The notes under the pieces are model-generated. The model worked only from the letters and a program-made list of their open reading frames with translations. It was not told the origin of the DNA and searched no databases. From DB1 sp049323655 (GTDB lineage: Bacteria > Desulfobacterota > Desulfobulbia > Desulfobulbales > SURF-16): a stretch of 64,000 nt of DNA. The translations under genes were made by a program, and so were the position numbers. Positions 33,882 to 42,265 of this stretch are shown piece by piece. Every line of letters begins with the position of its first letter. Within the stretch, counting starts at the first letter, position 1. The stretch lies in contig JBMONO010000034.1 in assembly GCA_049323655.1 (NCBI GenBank), positions 124,001 through 188,000 on the forward strand. Direction: 5' to 3'.

Positions 33882-34799
33882 ATGAAGGTGAAATTCTGGG
33901 GCGTTCGCGGCTCCATCCCCTGTCCCGGCCCGCTCACCATGAAATACGGCGGCAACACGCCCTGTCTGGAGCTGCGTTTCCCGGAGATAAACCGTCTCAT
34001 CATCATCGACGCCGGCTCCGGTATCCGTGAGCTCGGTAACTTCATGATGAAACACGATCTGCCCAAGGGCCCGATCAGGACGGAAATCTTTCTTTCCCAT
34101 ACCCACTGGGATCATATCATGGGCTTTCCCTTTTTCACGCCGATCTACATTCCCGGGACCCGGCTCACCGTTTACGGTCCGGTATCGTATGAGCAGGATA
34201 CCCTGGAAAAGATCGTCGGCGGCCAGCTCACCTATCGCTATTTCCCGGTGCGGGGGGAGGAACTGGGGGCCGCCATCCGCTATATTGACCTCAAGGAGGG
34301 GCGTTACAATCTCGGCGACGGCATCAGGCTGACCACCAAGTACCTCAACCATCCCATCCTCTGCCTGGGTTACCGTTTCGAGTACCAGGGCAAGGTCTTC
34401 TGCACCGCTTACGACACCGAACCCTTCCGTAATCTCTTTGTTACCGATCCGGCTGATCCTTCCTATGATGCGGCCATGGCCGAGGAGGGCGAGCTGGCGG
34501 CCCGGGAACAGAACGAGGTGGTGGAAAATTTTGTCGCCGGCGCCGATCTGCTCGTCTACGACTGCCAGTACACCGCGGCAGAGTATGAGGCGGGCAAGAA
34601 GGGATGGGGCCATTCCTTTTTCGAGTATGTCTGCCCAATGGCGGCCCGCAACCGGGTCAAACGGCTGGCCCTGTTTCACCACGAACCGATGCGCACCGAC
34701 GAGCAGCTGGACGGCCTGGCGGTGATTCATTGCGCAAAAGGCGCCTACGGCGACACCGAGATTTTTTTCGCCAGAGAGGGCGAGGAGATCATGCTTTGA
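33882..34799 (+). CDS. metallo-beta-lactamase-fold hydrolase
   Basis: 305 residues. The start MKVKFWGVRGSIPCPG is that of the GVRGS group of metallo-hydrolases; metal ligands are in SHTHWDH (about residue 72) and LDHHPILCLGY-like TKYLNHPI and FHHEP. Members include phosphodiesterase-like proteins and possible cyclic-nucleotide hydrolases. ATG 33882 is preceded by AAAAGGAAA; ATG 33855, overlapping the HDOD stop, is an alternative. Translated after the HDOD gene, so both may belong to one signalling unit. Confidence 0.85.
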   Translation: MKVKFWGVRGSIPCPGPLTMKYGGNTPCLELRFPEINRLIIIDAGSGIRELGNFMMKHDLPKGPIRTEIFLSHTHWDHIMGFPFFTPIYIPGTRLTVYGPVSYEQDTLEKIVGGQLTYRYFPVRGEELGAAIRYIDLKEGRYNLGDGIRLTTKYLNHPILCLGYRFEYQGKVFCTAYDTEPFRNLFVTDPADPSYDAAMAEEGELAAREQNEVVENFVAGADLLVYDCQYTAAEYEAGKKGWGHSFFEYVCPMAARNRVKRLALFHHEPMRTDEQLDGLAVIHCAKGAYGDTEIFFAREGEEIML

Positions 34800-34802
34800 T
34801 AC

Positions 34803-34920
34803 GGTTCGTAAGAACTGAGAATCAACTACGCCCACCGAGCACCCGGAGATAGCACTGACAGTCATTCAACATGTTTTCGCTGTGTCCTCCGTGGTTAAAA
34901 AGATTTTTTGCGACGCCATC
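34803..34920 (+). repeat. intergenic repeat family A, copy 5 (diverged)
   Basis: GAACTGAGAATCAACTACG ... TTTTCGCTGTGTCCTCCGTGG then AAAAAGATTTTTTGCGACGCC. The left arm is degenerate (CTACGCCCACCGAG for CCACAGAG), but the right arm is intact. Sits just before the helicase start. Confidence 0.75.
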
Positions 34921-34943
34921 TTCTTTGCAATAGCGAAAACAGC

Positions 34944-37133
34944 ATGCCCCGGGACGAGACGCTGACCACCATCACAGGCATCCTTGAGCGTATCACCTTC
35001 CATTCCGAGGAAAACGGCTACTGTGTTGCCCGTCTGCGCGAAGAGGGAGAGGCCGGGGAACCGACCACCGTGGTCGGTCATCTGGCCGGGCTGCCGGTGG
35101 GCTCCACCCTCTCCCTGTCCGGCCGCTGGGTCGTTGACAGCCGCCACGGCCGGCAATTTAAGGTGGAGCGGTATGCCCTGGAAAAACCGAACACGATCAA
35201 CGGTCTGGAGCGCTATCTCGGTTCCGGGCTGATCAAGGGCATCGGTCCCCGCTTTGCCGCCCGTATCGTCCGACGCTTCGGCCTGGCGACCCTCGATATC
35301 CTGGAAAAGGAGCCTGAGCGGCTGGCCGAGGTGGAGGGGCTCGGTCCACAGCGCGTCGCCCGCATCACCGCCGCCTGGCAGCAGCAGAAAGATATCCATG
35401 CCATCATGGTCTTTCTCCAGGGGCACAACATCTCCGCCGCCTTTGCCGTCCGCATTTTCAAGGCCTACGGCAAAGATGCCATGCGGGCGGTGACGGACAA
35501 TCCGTACCGGCTGGCCGAGGAGATCCGCGGCATCGGTTTTAAAAACGCCGACCGCATTGCCCTGGCCATGGGCTTTGCCCTGCATGATCCCCGCCGGGCG
35601 CGGGCCGCCATCCTTTTTGTCTTAAACGAGGCAGCCGGAGATGGGCACTGTTATCTGCCGGAGCCCGCGCTGCTTGCCCGGTGCCGGACCATGATCGATC
35701 CGCACGAGGAGGTGACCGGGCTGGTCGAGATGCTGGCTGCCGAGATTCTCCGGCTCTCCGGGGATGGGCGGATCGCCCGGGATCATGGTTGTGTCTATCC
35801 CGCCCCCCTCTATTATGCCGAGGTGGGCGCTGCCTCCAGTCTCGCCCTGCTGGCCCGCCATCGCCCACCGTCCCCGGTTGCTTCCCTCGACGCCGCCCTG
35901 ACGCGGGCCGCGAAAACCATGGGGGTCAATCTTGCGCCCGAACAGCGCCAGGCCCTGACAACCGCTTTGACAAACCGGGTAACGATCATCACCGGCGGTC
36001 CCGGTACCGGCAAGAGCACCATTCTTAAGGGCCTTCTTCTCCTGCTTGCCGCCGATCAGCGCCGTGTTGCCCTGGCCGCGCCCACCGGACGGGCGGCGAA
36101 ACGGCTCGGCGAGGCCTGCGGCCGCGAGGCGAAAACCATTCATCGCCTGCTCGAATACGACCCGACTCTGCGCGGGTTCCGGCGCAGCGGCGACCATCCC
36201 CTCGATGCCGATGTCGTGGTCATTGACGAGGCCTCGATGATGGACATCGCGCTGGCCAATGCCCTCTTCAAGGCCATTTCTCCCGGAGCCTCCCTGCTGC
36301 TGGTCGGTGATGTGGATCAGCTGCCCTCGGTGGGACCGGGCAATGTCCTGCGCGACTGTATCGAGTCCGGTGTCTTTCCCGTGGTGCGACTGGAACGGAT
36401 CTACCGACAGAGTGAGGGGTCACTCATCAGTATCAACGCCGCCCGCATCAACCATGGGGAGGCGCTGGAGCTGCTGCCCGCCTATCAGGGCGACAAGGAT
36501 TTTTATTTCATCCGCCGTGAGACGCCGGAGGAGATCGCCGCCGAGATTGCCAGTCTCTGCGGCGGCCGGCTCAGCGGGAAGTTCGGCTTCGATCCCATGC
36601 GCGATATCCAGGTCCTCACCCCGATGCGCAAGGGAATCATCGGCAGCGACGGCCTTAACCGGACCCTGCAGGATCTCCTGGTGCCCGCGGTTAACCATGG
36701 CGCCCCCCGCACCGATGGACGTGCGGGCGGTTTCCGGCATCGCGATAAAGTTATGCAGATTCGCAACAACTACGACCTCGATGTCCTCAACGGCGATATT
36801 GGTTTTGTCGTTGCCGTTGACGAGGAAGACGGCCGCGTCGTCATCGATTTTGACGGCCGCCGGGTGGCGTGCTCCGGCACCGAACTGGCCGATGTCGTGC
36901 TTGCCTATGCCATCACCGTTCATAAATCCCAGGGGTCGGAATTCCCCTGTGTCATTCTGCCGGTGCATACCTGCCATTATCCCCTTTTGCAGCGCAATCT
37001 CCTCTATACCGCCGTTACCCGCGGCAAGAAACTCGTCATCGTCATCGGCAGCGCCCGAGCGGTGACCATGGCCATCGGCAACAACAGCATCGAGGCGCGC
37101 AACAGCCGATTGCGCGAGCGGCTTCGGCAATAG
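34944..37133 (+). CDS. recD2: RecD2-like ATP-dependent DNA helicase
   Basis: 729 residues, the usual size of RecD2. N-terminal OB-like domain (GILERITFHSEENGYCVARL), then helix-hairpin-helix repeats (LIKGIGPRFAARIV, VEGLGPQRVARI), then a superfamily 1B helicase core: Walker A GGPGTGKSTILKG, Walker B VVIDEASMMD, GDVDQLPSVGPGNVLRD and the C-terminal motif VTRGKKLVIVIG with AITVHKSQGSEF. RecD2 unwinds DNA 5' to 3' in repair or fork restart and needs no RecBC. ATG 34944 is used because earlier codons lie in the repeat. Confidence 0.93.
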   Translation: MPRDETLTTITGILERITFHSEENGYCVARLREEGEAGEPTTVVGHLAGLPVGSTLSLSGRWVVDSRHGRQFKVERYALEKPNTINGLERYLGSGLIKGIGPRFAARIVRRFGLATLDILEKEPERLAEVEGLGPQRVARITAAWQQQKDIHAIMVFLQGHNISAAFAVRIFKAYGKDAMRAVTDNPYRLAEEIRGIGFKNADRIALAMGFALHDPRRARAAILFVLNEAAGDGHCYLPEPALLARCRTMIDPHEEVTGLVEMLAAEILRLSGDGRIARDHGCVYPAPLYYAEVGAASSLALLARHRPPSPVASLDAALTRAAKTMGVNLAPEQRQALTTALTNRVTIITGGPGTGKSTILKGLLLLLAADQRRVALAAPTGRAAKRLGEACGREAKTIHRLLEYDPTLRGFRRSGDHPLDADVVVIDEASMMDIALANALFKAISPGASLLLVGDVDQLPSVGPGNVLRDCIESGVFPVVRLERIYRQSEGSLISINAARINHGEALELLPAYQGDKDFYFIRRETPEEIAAEIASLCGGRLSGKFGFDPMRDIQVLTPMRKGIIGSDGLNRTLQDLLVPAVNHGAPRTDGRAGGFRHRDKVMQIRNNYDLDVLNGDIGFVVAVDEEDGRVVIDFDGRRVACSGTELADVVLAYAITVHKSQGSEFPCVILPVHTCHYPLLQRNLLYTAVTRGKKLVIVIGSARAVTMAIGNNSIEARNSRLRERLRQ

Positions 37134-37151
37134 AGTCGGGAGGCAAACGAC

Positions 37152-37577
37152 ATGGTTATCTCCGAGGAAGTCAAGTTCCCCCGTCCCCCCCGTATCGATA
37201 CCGGTGAATCACGACTCACCCCGCGGGAGATCGCCGGCATTGATCCGGTCCTGCCCATCAGATACATCACCAGAAAATGGCGCCGCGGCGAGCGGCGACC
37301 CTTTGGCGAAGAGTCGGTGGAAGGTCTGAGCAATGAGGCGGAAAAAGATCTGCACCTGCTTGTGCATCGGGTCAATGCCGATCTGGAAAAGGCGAACGTT
37401 CCCATTCATCTCGGCCTGATACGCGAGGAGCGCGGCTATGCGCTCGATATCTACGACTGCACCGACGGCCTGGCCTGCCGGATCGTCCGCGCCGAGGCGA
37501 TCCACATCAGGGATCTGCCCGCCATGCTGAAAAATCTCCAGCAGGAAGCGGGATTGCTGATTGATATCCAGGTCTAG
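37152..37577 (+). CDS. FlaG-like protein
   Basis: 141 residues. The C-terminal half (LHLLVHRVNADLEKANVPIHLGLI ... VRAEAIHIRDLPAMLKNLQQEAGLLIDIQV) matches the FlaG domain pattern: a helix with N-x-x-L, an IR/EERG strand and a final LLID. The N-terminal half is a basic region without known fold. FlaG proteins affect filament length or act on flagellar export; no flagellin is near. Only 18 bp follow the helicase gene, perhaps cotranscribed. Confidence 0.72.
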   Translation: MVISEEVKFPRPPRIDTGESRLTPREIAGIDPVLPIRYITRKWRRGERRPFGEESVEGLSNEAEKDLHLLVHRVNADLEKANVPIHLGLIREERGYALDIYDCTDGLACRIVRAEAIHIRDLPAMLKNLQQEAGLLIDIQV

Positions 37578-37638
37578 GTAGATCTTGTTTTTTTCATTGA
37601 AAATTAAAAACAAATGTGATAACCAAGGCTTTCAGAAT

Positions 37639-37654
37639 ATGAATGGTCATTCAT
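37639..37654. promoter_or_regulatory. palindrome resembling a TetR-family operator
   Basis: ATGAATG-GT-CATTCAT, arms of 7 bp with a 2-bp centre, 35 bp before the RsbRD_N gene. TGAATG/CATTCA half sites are known for TetR/FadR-like repressors. The binding protein is not in the window. An imperfect inverted repeat TTGTTTTT (37585-37592) / AAAAACAA (37606-37613) lies upstream. Confidence 0.5.
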
Positions 37655-37688
37655 CTTTTTAGGTATCTTTACTGATTGGGCGGGCTGT

Positions 37689-38273
37689 ATGGGGAAAAAA
37701 CTGGAAAAGATGCTCCAGGAAAAACGCGATGAGATCCTGGAAAAGTGGGAAACCAGCGTGTTGAGCTGCTATGCGCCGGACACCATCCGTATTTTCAAGC
37801 AGCAGCAGAATCAGTTTGCCAATCCAATCGGCTATAAAACCCGGACCGGTCTGGCCGAACTCTTCGATGTCCTCTGTGACGGCAGTGAGGAGGAGGTGCT
37901 GACTCCCCACCTGCAGGAACTGGTCAAGGTTCGCGCCGTGCAGAAGATATCCGCGACCGACGCCGTTGCTTTTGTTTTCAAGCTCAAAGAGATCGTCCGC
38001 GACCTGCTCGGCAAAAAAGGGGTGACCGAGGCCTACAAGGAGTGGCTGGCCTTTGAGGCACGAGTCGACGCGGCGGCATTGGCGATTTTCAATATGTACG
38101 TTGACAGCAGGGAACAGCTTTATCTGGTGCGGATCAATGAGTTCAAACAGAATCGGCACATTCTGGCCGACGGCTCCGTCTGCCCGTCCAAACTTCTGCG
38201 CAGCAAGCAGGAGCTGCCGATGGCGGCAGACGATCCGGTGACGCTTGCCGCCCAGGGCAACAGCGCAGGTTGA
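37689..38273 (+). CDS. RsbRD N-terminal domain protein
   Basis: 194 residues, all-helical. The start (KLEKMLQEKRDEILEKWETSVLSCY) and later helix (VTEAYKEWLAFEARVDAA) follow the RsbRD_N domain, normally the sensor part of stressosome RsbR proteins; the STAS domain is missing. Stand-alone RsbRD_N genes are often found directly before dsrM in Desulfobacterota, and here the gap to dsrM is 112 bp. It may sense a ligand for control of the respiratory complex, but its partner is unknown. ATG 37689 with a weak ribosome site. Confidence 0.83.
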   Translation: MGKKLEKMLQEKRDEILEKWETSVLSCYAPDTIRIFKQQQNQFANPIGYKTRTGLAELFDVLCDGSEEEVLTPHLQELVKVRAVQKISATDAVAFVFKLKEIVRDLLGKKGVTEAYKEWLAFEARVDAAALAIFNMYVDSREQLYLVRINEFKQNRHILADGSVCPSKLLRSKQELPMAADDPVTLAAQGNSAG

Positions 38274-38385
38274 GAGGGCGGTCCGCGGCTTGCCGCGGGC
38301 TGATAAAATTGAGGCTCCGCATCCTGCCGACCGGCAGTCGGTGCGGGAATGTAAACACATTTAACGTGAGGCGAGGTAACGGTAA

Positions 38386-39381
38386 ATGAGAGTCCTGTAT
38401 CCCTTCATTGCAGTCTTAGCACTGATCGCGGTTGCCTTCTTGGGAGGGAAGGTAACGGGTCTGCAGTATCTGTTGGGGGTGGTGCTACCCTACCTGGCAT
38501 TCGGTGTGTTCATTGTCGGTTTTGTCAACCGGGTCGTGCAGTGGGCAAAATCACCGGTGCCATTCCGGATTCCGACGACATGCGGGCAGGAGAAATCGCT
38601 GCCTTGGATCAAGCGGAACAGGTTTGAATGTCCGCACACCAAGCTGGAGGTGGCAGTGCGAATGTTCCTGGAAATCGTGCTGTTCAGGTCTCTGTTCCGC
38701 AACACCAAGGCGGAGATCCATGACGGGCCGAAACTGGTGTACGGCTCCAGCAAATTTCTTTGGCTCTTTGCCCTGCTCTTTCACTACTCCTTTCTGGTCA
38801 TCGTTCTTCGCCACCTGCGGCTCTTTACCGAGCCCATTCCCTTTTTCGTCCCCCTGATCGAGTTTGCCGACGGCATGCTGCAGATCGGCGCCCCGCGTCT
38901 CTATCAAACCGACATCATCTTTCTCGGGGCCCTGGCCTTCCTTTTCCTTCGCCGGGTGTCGCTGCGGCAGATCCGCTACATTTCCCTGCCGGCCGATTAT
39001 TTTCCGCTCTTTCTCATCTTCGCCATCGGCGTCACCGGTCTGCTGATGCGGTATGTCTACCGGGTGGACATCGCTGCGGTGAAGATGATCACCGCTGGGT
39101 TGGCCTCCTTTTCCCCGACCCTGCCGGAAGGCATTCACCCGATCTTCTTCATCCATGTCGCCCTGGTGTGCACATTGATGATCTACTTCCCGTTCAGTAA
39201 GCTGATGCACATGGGCGGCGTCTTTTTGAGCCCGACCCGCAACATGTCCAACAACAGCCGTGAGGTACGGCACATCAACCCGTGGAACGATCCGGCAATC
39301 AAGCCCCATTCTTATGCGGCCTACGAAGATGAGTTCAGAGAATTCATGAAAGGTGCCGACATCCCAGTGGAAAAGGAATAA
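38386..39381 (+). CDS. dsrM: DsrM, diheme membrane subunit of the DsrMKJOP complex
   Basis: 331 residues, about 6 transmembrane helices of NarI type. Candidate heme ligands are the histidines in FHYSFLVIVLRHLRLF and in FIHVALVCTLMIYF plus LMHMGG near the end. DsrM exchanges electrons between quinone and DsrK in sulfate reduction or sulfide oxidation. ATG 38386 follows GAGGTAACGG. The gene is first of five with 4-11 bp or 1-bp-overlap junctions, clearly one operon. Confidence 0.95.
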   Translation: MRVLYPFIAVLALIAVAFLGGKVTGLQYLLGVVLPYLAFGVFIVGFVNRVVQWAKSPVPFRIPTTCGQEKSLPWIKRNRFECPHTKLEVAVRMFLEIVLFRSLFRNTKAEIHDGPKLVYGSSKFLWLFALLFHYSFLVIVLRHLRLFTEPIPFFVPLIEFADGMLQIGAPRLYQTDIIFLGALAFLFLRRVSLRQIRYISLPADYFPLFLIFAIGVTGLLMRYVYRVDIAAVKMITAGLASFSPTLPEGIHPIFFIHVALVCTLMIYFPFSKLMHMGGVFLSPTRNMSNNSREVRHINPWNDPAIKPHSYAAYEDEFREFMKGADIPVEKE

Positions 39382-39386
39382 GGAAA

Positions 39387-41012
39387 ATGGCGATTCCAAA
39401 AGCAAATCAATTAGGTGTGAGTGTGGTAAGGGAGCCATCCCTTATGACCGGCGCCATCCCGAAAGAGGATTGGATGGATGTGCCGGCGGTTTTCAGGGAG
39501 GGCAATTTCTGTTACCCGGCAAAGAAATCCATTGTCGAATATCATAAGTTTCCGAACCCGCGCGAGTGGAGCCCCGATCAGGACGACTGGAAACTGCCGG
39601 AAGGCTGGGAAGAGATCATCCTGAAAGGCCTCAAGGAACGGCTCGACAAGTTCCGTTCCCTGCGCCTGTTCATGGACATCTGTGTCCGTTGCGGCGCCTG
39701 CGCCGACAAGTGCCACTTCTTCCTCGGCACCGGCGACCCGAAAAACATGCCGGTGCTGCGGGCCGAACTGCTGCGCTCGGTTTACCGTAACGACTTCACC
39801 ACCGCCGGCAAGCTGCTCGGCAAGATGGCCGGCGGCCGGCCCATGACCTTCGGCGTGCTGAAGGAATGGTTCATGTACGCTTATCAGTGCACGGAATGTC
39901 GGCGCTGTTCGGTCTTCTGCCCCTACGGCATCGACACCGCCGAGGTGACCATGATGCTGCGCGAGCTGCTCCACCTGGTCGGGGTCGGCACCAACTGGAT
40001 CCTCGAGCCGGCGGCCAACTCGAACCGCACCGGCAACCACATGGGCCTCCAGCCCCATACCTTCAAGGACAACATCGGCTACCTGTGCGACGATATCGAG
40101 ACCATCACCGGCATCAAGATCACCCCGACCTTTAACCGGAAGGGTGCCGAGGTGCTTTTCATCACCCCGTCGGCCGATGTCTTCGCCGATCCGGGCATTT
40201 ACACCGCCATGGGCTACCTGCTGCTCTTTGAGCACATCGGCCTTGATTATACCTGGTCGACCTATGCCTCAGAGGGCGGCAACTTCGGTCTCTTCACTTC
40301 GAACGAGATGATGAAGAAGCTCAACGCCAAGCAGTACGCCGAGGCCAAGCGGCTCGGGGTCAAGTGGATCCTCGGCGGCGAGTGCGGCCACATGTGGCGG
40401 GTGCTCCATCAGTACATGGACACCATGAACGGGCCGGCCGATTTCCTTGAGGTGCCGAAATCGCCGATCACCAACACGGTGTTCGACAACGCCGCCTCCA
40501 CCAAGATGATCCATATCAGCGAGTTTACCGCTGACCTGATCAGAAACAACAAGCTCAAAATCGATCCGACCCGCAATGCCCACCGCATCCCCACCTGGCA
40601 CGACTCCTGTAACACGGCCCGCGCCATGGGTCTGCTCGAGGAGCCGCGCTACATCCTTGACCACGTTGTTCCCAAATGGCACGAGATGCCGGAAAACACC
40701 ATCCGGGAAAAGACCTTTTGCTGCGGCTCCGGCACCGGCCTCAACACCGGCGAGATCATGGAACTCCGCATGCGTTCCGGTCTGCCCAGGGCCAATGCGG
40801 TGCGTCACGTCGCCGACCGCTTCGGGGTCAACACCCTGGCCTGTGTCTGCGCCATCGACCGCGCCACCCTGTCGGCTCTGATGGATTATTGGAACCCGGA
40901 TGTCAAGGTGTGCGGTCTTTCGGAACTGGTGGGTAACTCGCTCATCATGGACGGCGAAAAAGTCAGGGAAACGGATCTGCGTTTTGATCCCCTGGTAGGA
41001 ATGGAGGGATAA
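39387..41012 (+). CDS. dsrK: DsrK, catalytic iron-sulfur subunit
   Basis: 541 residues. Two 4Fe-4S binding sites are visible, CVRCGACADKCHF and CTECRRCSVFCPYG, with the HdrD-like C-terminal CCG-type motifs (SCNTARAMG and FCCGSGTGLN) that in heterodisulfide reductases bind the special catalytic cluster. DsrK reduces the DsrC trisulfide/disulfide in the cytoplasm. Starts 5 bases after dsrM. Confidence 0.97.
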   Translation: MAIPKANQLGVSVVREPSLMTGAIPKEDWMDVPAVFREGNFCYPAKKSIVEYHKFPNPREWSPDQDDWKLPEGWEEIILKGLKERLDKFRSLRLFMDICVRCGACADKCHFFLGTGDPKNMPVLRAELLRSVYRNDFTTAGKLLGKMAGGRPMTFGVLKEWFMYAYQCTECRRCSVFCPYGIDTAEVTMMLRELLHLVGVGTNWILEPAANSNRTGNHMGLQPHTFKDNIGYLCDDIETITGIKITPTFNRKGAEVLFITPSADVFADPGIYTAMGYLLLFEHIGLDYTWSTYASEGGNFGLFTSNEMMKKLNAKQYAEAKRLGVKWILGGECGHMWRVLHQYMDTMNGPADFLEVPKSPITNTVFDNAASTKMIHISEFTADLIRNNKLKIDPTRNAHRIPTWHDSCNTARAMGLLEEPRYILDHVVPKWHEMPENTIREKTFCCGSGTGLNTGEIMELRMRSGLPRANAVRHVADRFGVNTLACVCAIDRATLSALMDYWNPDVKVCGLSELVGNSLIMDGEKVRETDLRFDPLVGMEG

Positions 41013-41016
41013 TTTT

Positions 41017-41412
41017 ATGTACGATAAAGGGAAAATTATTCCCGGCCTGATTATTTTCGTCGGCCTGATGTTGTTTGCCATCTTCAACAACGCCGGGAAG
41101 AAAGTGGAGGCGCCCAAGGTTGAAAAACCGGTCGGGTACAAGGAATGTGTGAAGCCGGTCAAGTACATGAAGGAATCACACATGGAACTGCTCAATGTAT
41201 GGCGCGATGAAGTCATCCGTGAGGGAAAACGCGAAATGATTGAAGTTGAGGGCAAACTGTACGAGAAAAGCCTGCAGAACGGCTGTATGCATTGCCATAC
41301 CAGCAAGAAGAAATTCTGTGATGTTTGCCATACCTTTGCTTCTGTGTATCCATACTGCTGGGACTGCCATATCGCACCACTGGCGGACAAGGCACTTGAG
41401 GAGGCGAAATAA
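41017..41412 (+). CDS. dsrJ: DsrJ, triheme periplasmic cytochrome c
   Basis: 131 residues. An uncleaved hydrophobic N-terminal anchor (about 7-23) is followed by three heme motifs near the C-terminus: CMHCH, CDVCH and CWDCH, three hemes as in known DsrJ. Cys44 (KECVKP) is in the position of the cysteine proposed as a heme axial ligand in the family. Its stop shares one base with the ATG of dsrO (TAATG). Confidence 0.96.
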   Translation: MYDKGKIIPGLIIFVGLMLFAIFNNAGKKVEAPKVEKPVGYKECVKPVKYMKESHMELLNVWRDEVIREGKREMIEVEGKLYEKSLQNGCMHCHTSKKKFCDVCHTFASVYPYCWDCHIAPLADKALEEAK

Positions 41413-42254
41413 TGGACAGCTCACGAAGAACATTCCTGAAGATCGCCGGGATTTCCGCAGTGGCAGGCGTTGCCGCTCCGGCTGCCCTGAACATGCTGAT
41501 GAATAAAAACGCCCAGGCCTCGGCCGGCGGCGGCCACGGCGCTCCGGCTGCCGGCGGCCATGGCGGCCATGGTGAACCGGTTCCCACCGGCAAGCGGTAC
41601 GGTCTGGTCATCGATGCCCGGAAATTTCATGAAACACCCGGGCTGGCAGAGAAGTGCATCGAGGCCTGTCACACCTATCATAACGTTCCGGACTTCGGCA
41701 ACAAGAAGGACGAGATCAAGTGGATCTGGCAGGAACCCTTCATCAACACCTTCCCGGACGAAAGCCATTACAAGAAGGACGAGCAGATACTCGCCATGAA
41801 GTTTCTGGTTACCTGCAACCACTGCGACAATCCGCCCTGCGTGCGTGCCTGCCCGACCAAGGCAACCTTCAGGAACGAGGACGGGGTGGTCATGATGGAC
41901 TTTCATCGCTGCATCGGTTGCCGCTTCTGTATGGCCGCCTGTCCGTATGGTTCACGCAGCTTCAACTGGCGTGATCCGCGAGGATCGCAGGATGGCGTTC
42001 CTTTCATCAAGAACCTGGAACCCAAGTTTCCCACCAGGATGCGCGGTGTCGTCGAGAAGTGCAGTTTCTGCGCCCATCGGCTGGCGCACAATCAACTGCC
42101 TCTCTGCGTCGAGGCATGTGGAGATACGAAGGCTATGGTCTTTGGTGACATGAACGATCCGAACTCCGAGGTATCCCAGGTGCTGCGGTCGCGGTTCACC
42201 ATTCAACGGAAACCCTCCTTGGGCACCAAGCCCTCGGTCTTTTACATCATCTAA
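41412..42254 (+). CDS. dsrO: DsrO, periplasmic ferredoxin-like subunit with Tat signal
   Basis: 280 residues. Twin-arginine signal (SSRRTFLK, residues 3-10) followed by a hydrophobic stretch and an Ala/Gly/His-rich linker. Four clusters of cysteine motifs (CIEACHTYH; CDNPPCVRACPT; CIGCRFCMAACPYG; CSFCAHR...CVEACG) bind iron-sulfur clusters as in HybA/FdnH-like subunits. It passes electrons between DsrJ and DsrP on the periplasmic side. Start overlaps dsrJ. Confidence 0.96.
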   Translation: MDSSRRTFLKIAGISAVAGVAAPAALNMLMNKNAQASAGGGHGAPAAGGHGGHGEPVPTGKRYGLVIDARKFHETPGLAEKCIEACHTYHNVPDFGNKKDEIKWIWQEPFINTFPDESHYKKDEQILAMKFLVTCNHCDNPPCVRACPTKATFRNEDGVVMMDFHRCIGCRFCMAACPYGSRSFNWRDPRGSQDGVPFIKNLEPKFPTRMRGVVEKCSFCAHRLAHNQLPLCVEACGDTKAMVFGDMNDPNSEVSQVLRSRFTIQRKPSLGTKPSVFYII

Positions 42255-42265
42255 GGTGATCCGAT

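Noticed and set aside
37585..37613. Inverted repeat TTGTTTTT/AAAAACAA as a Rex-type site before the dsr unit
   Set aside because: Spacer of 13 bp and lack of the GTGA/TCAC core do not fit a Rex site; more likely a weak transcription end of the FlaG-like gene.
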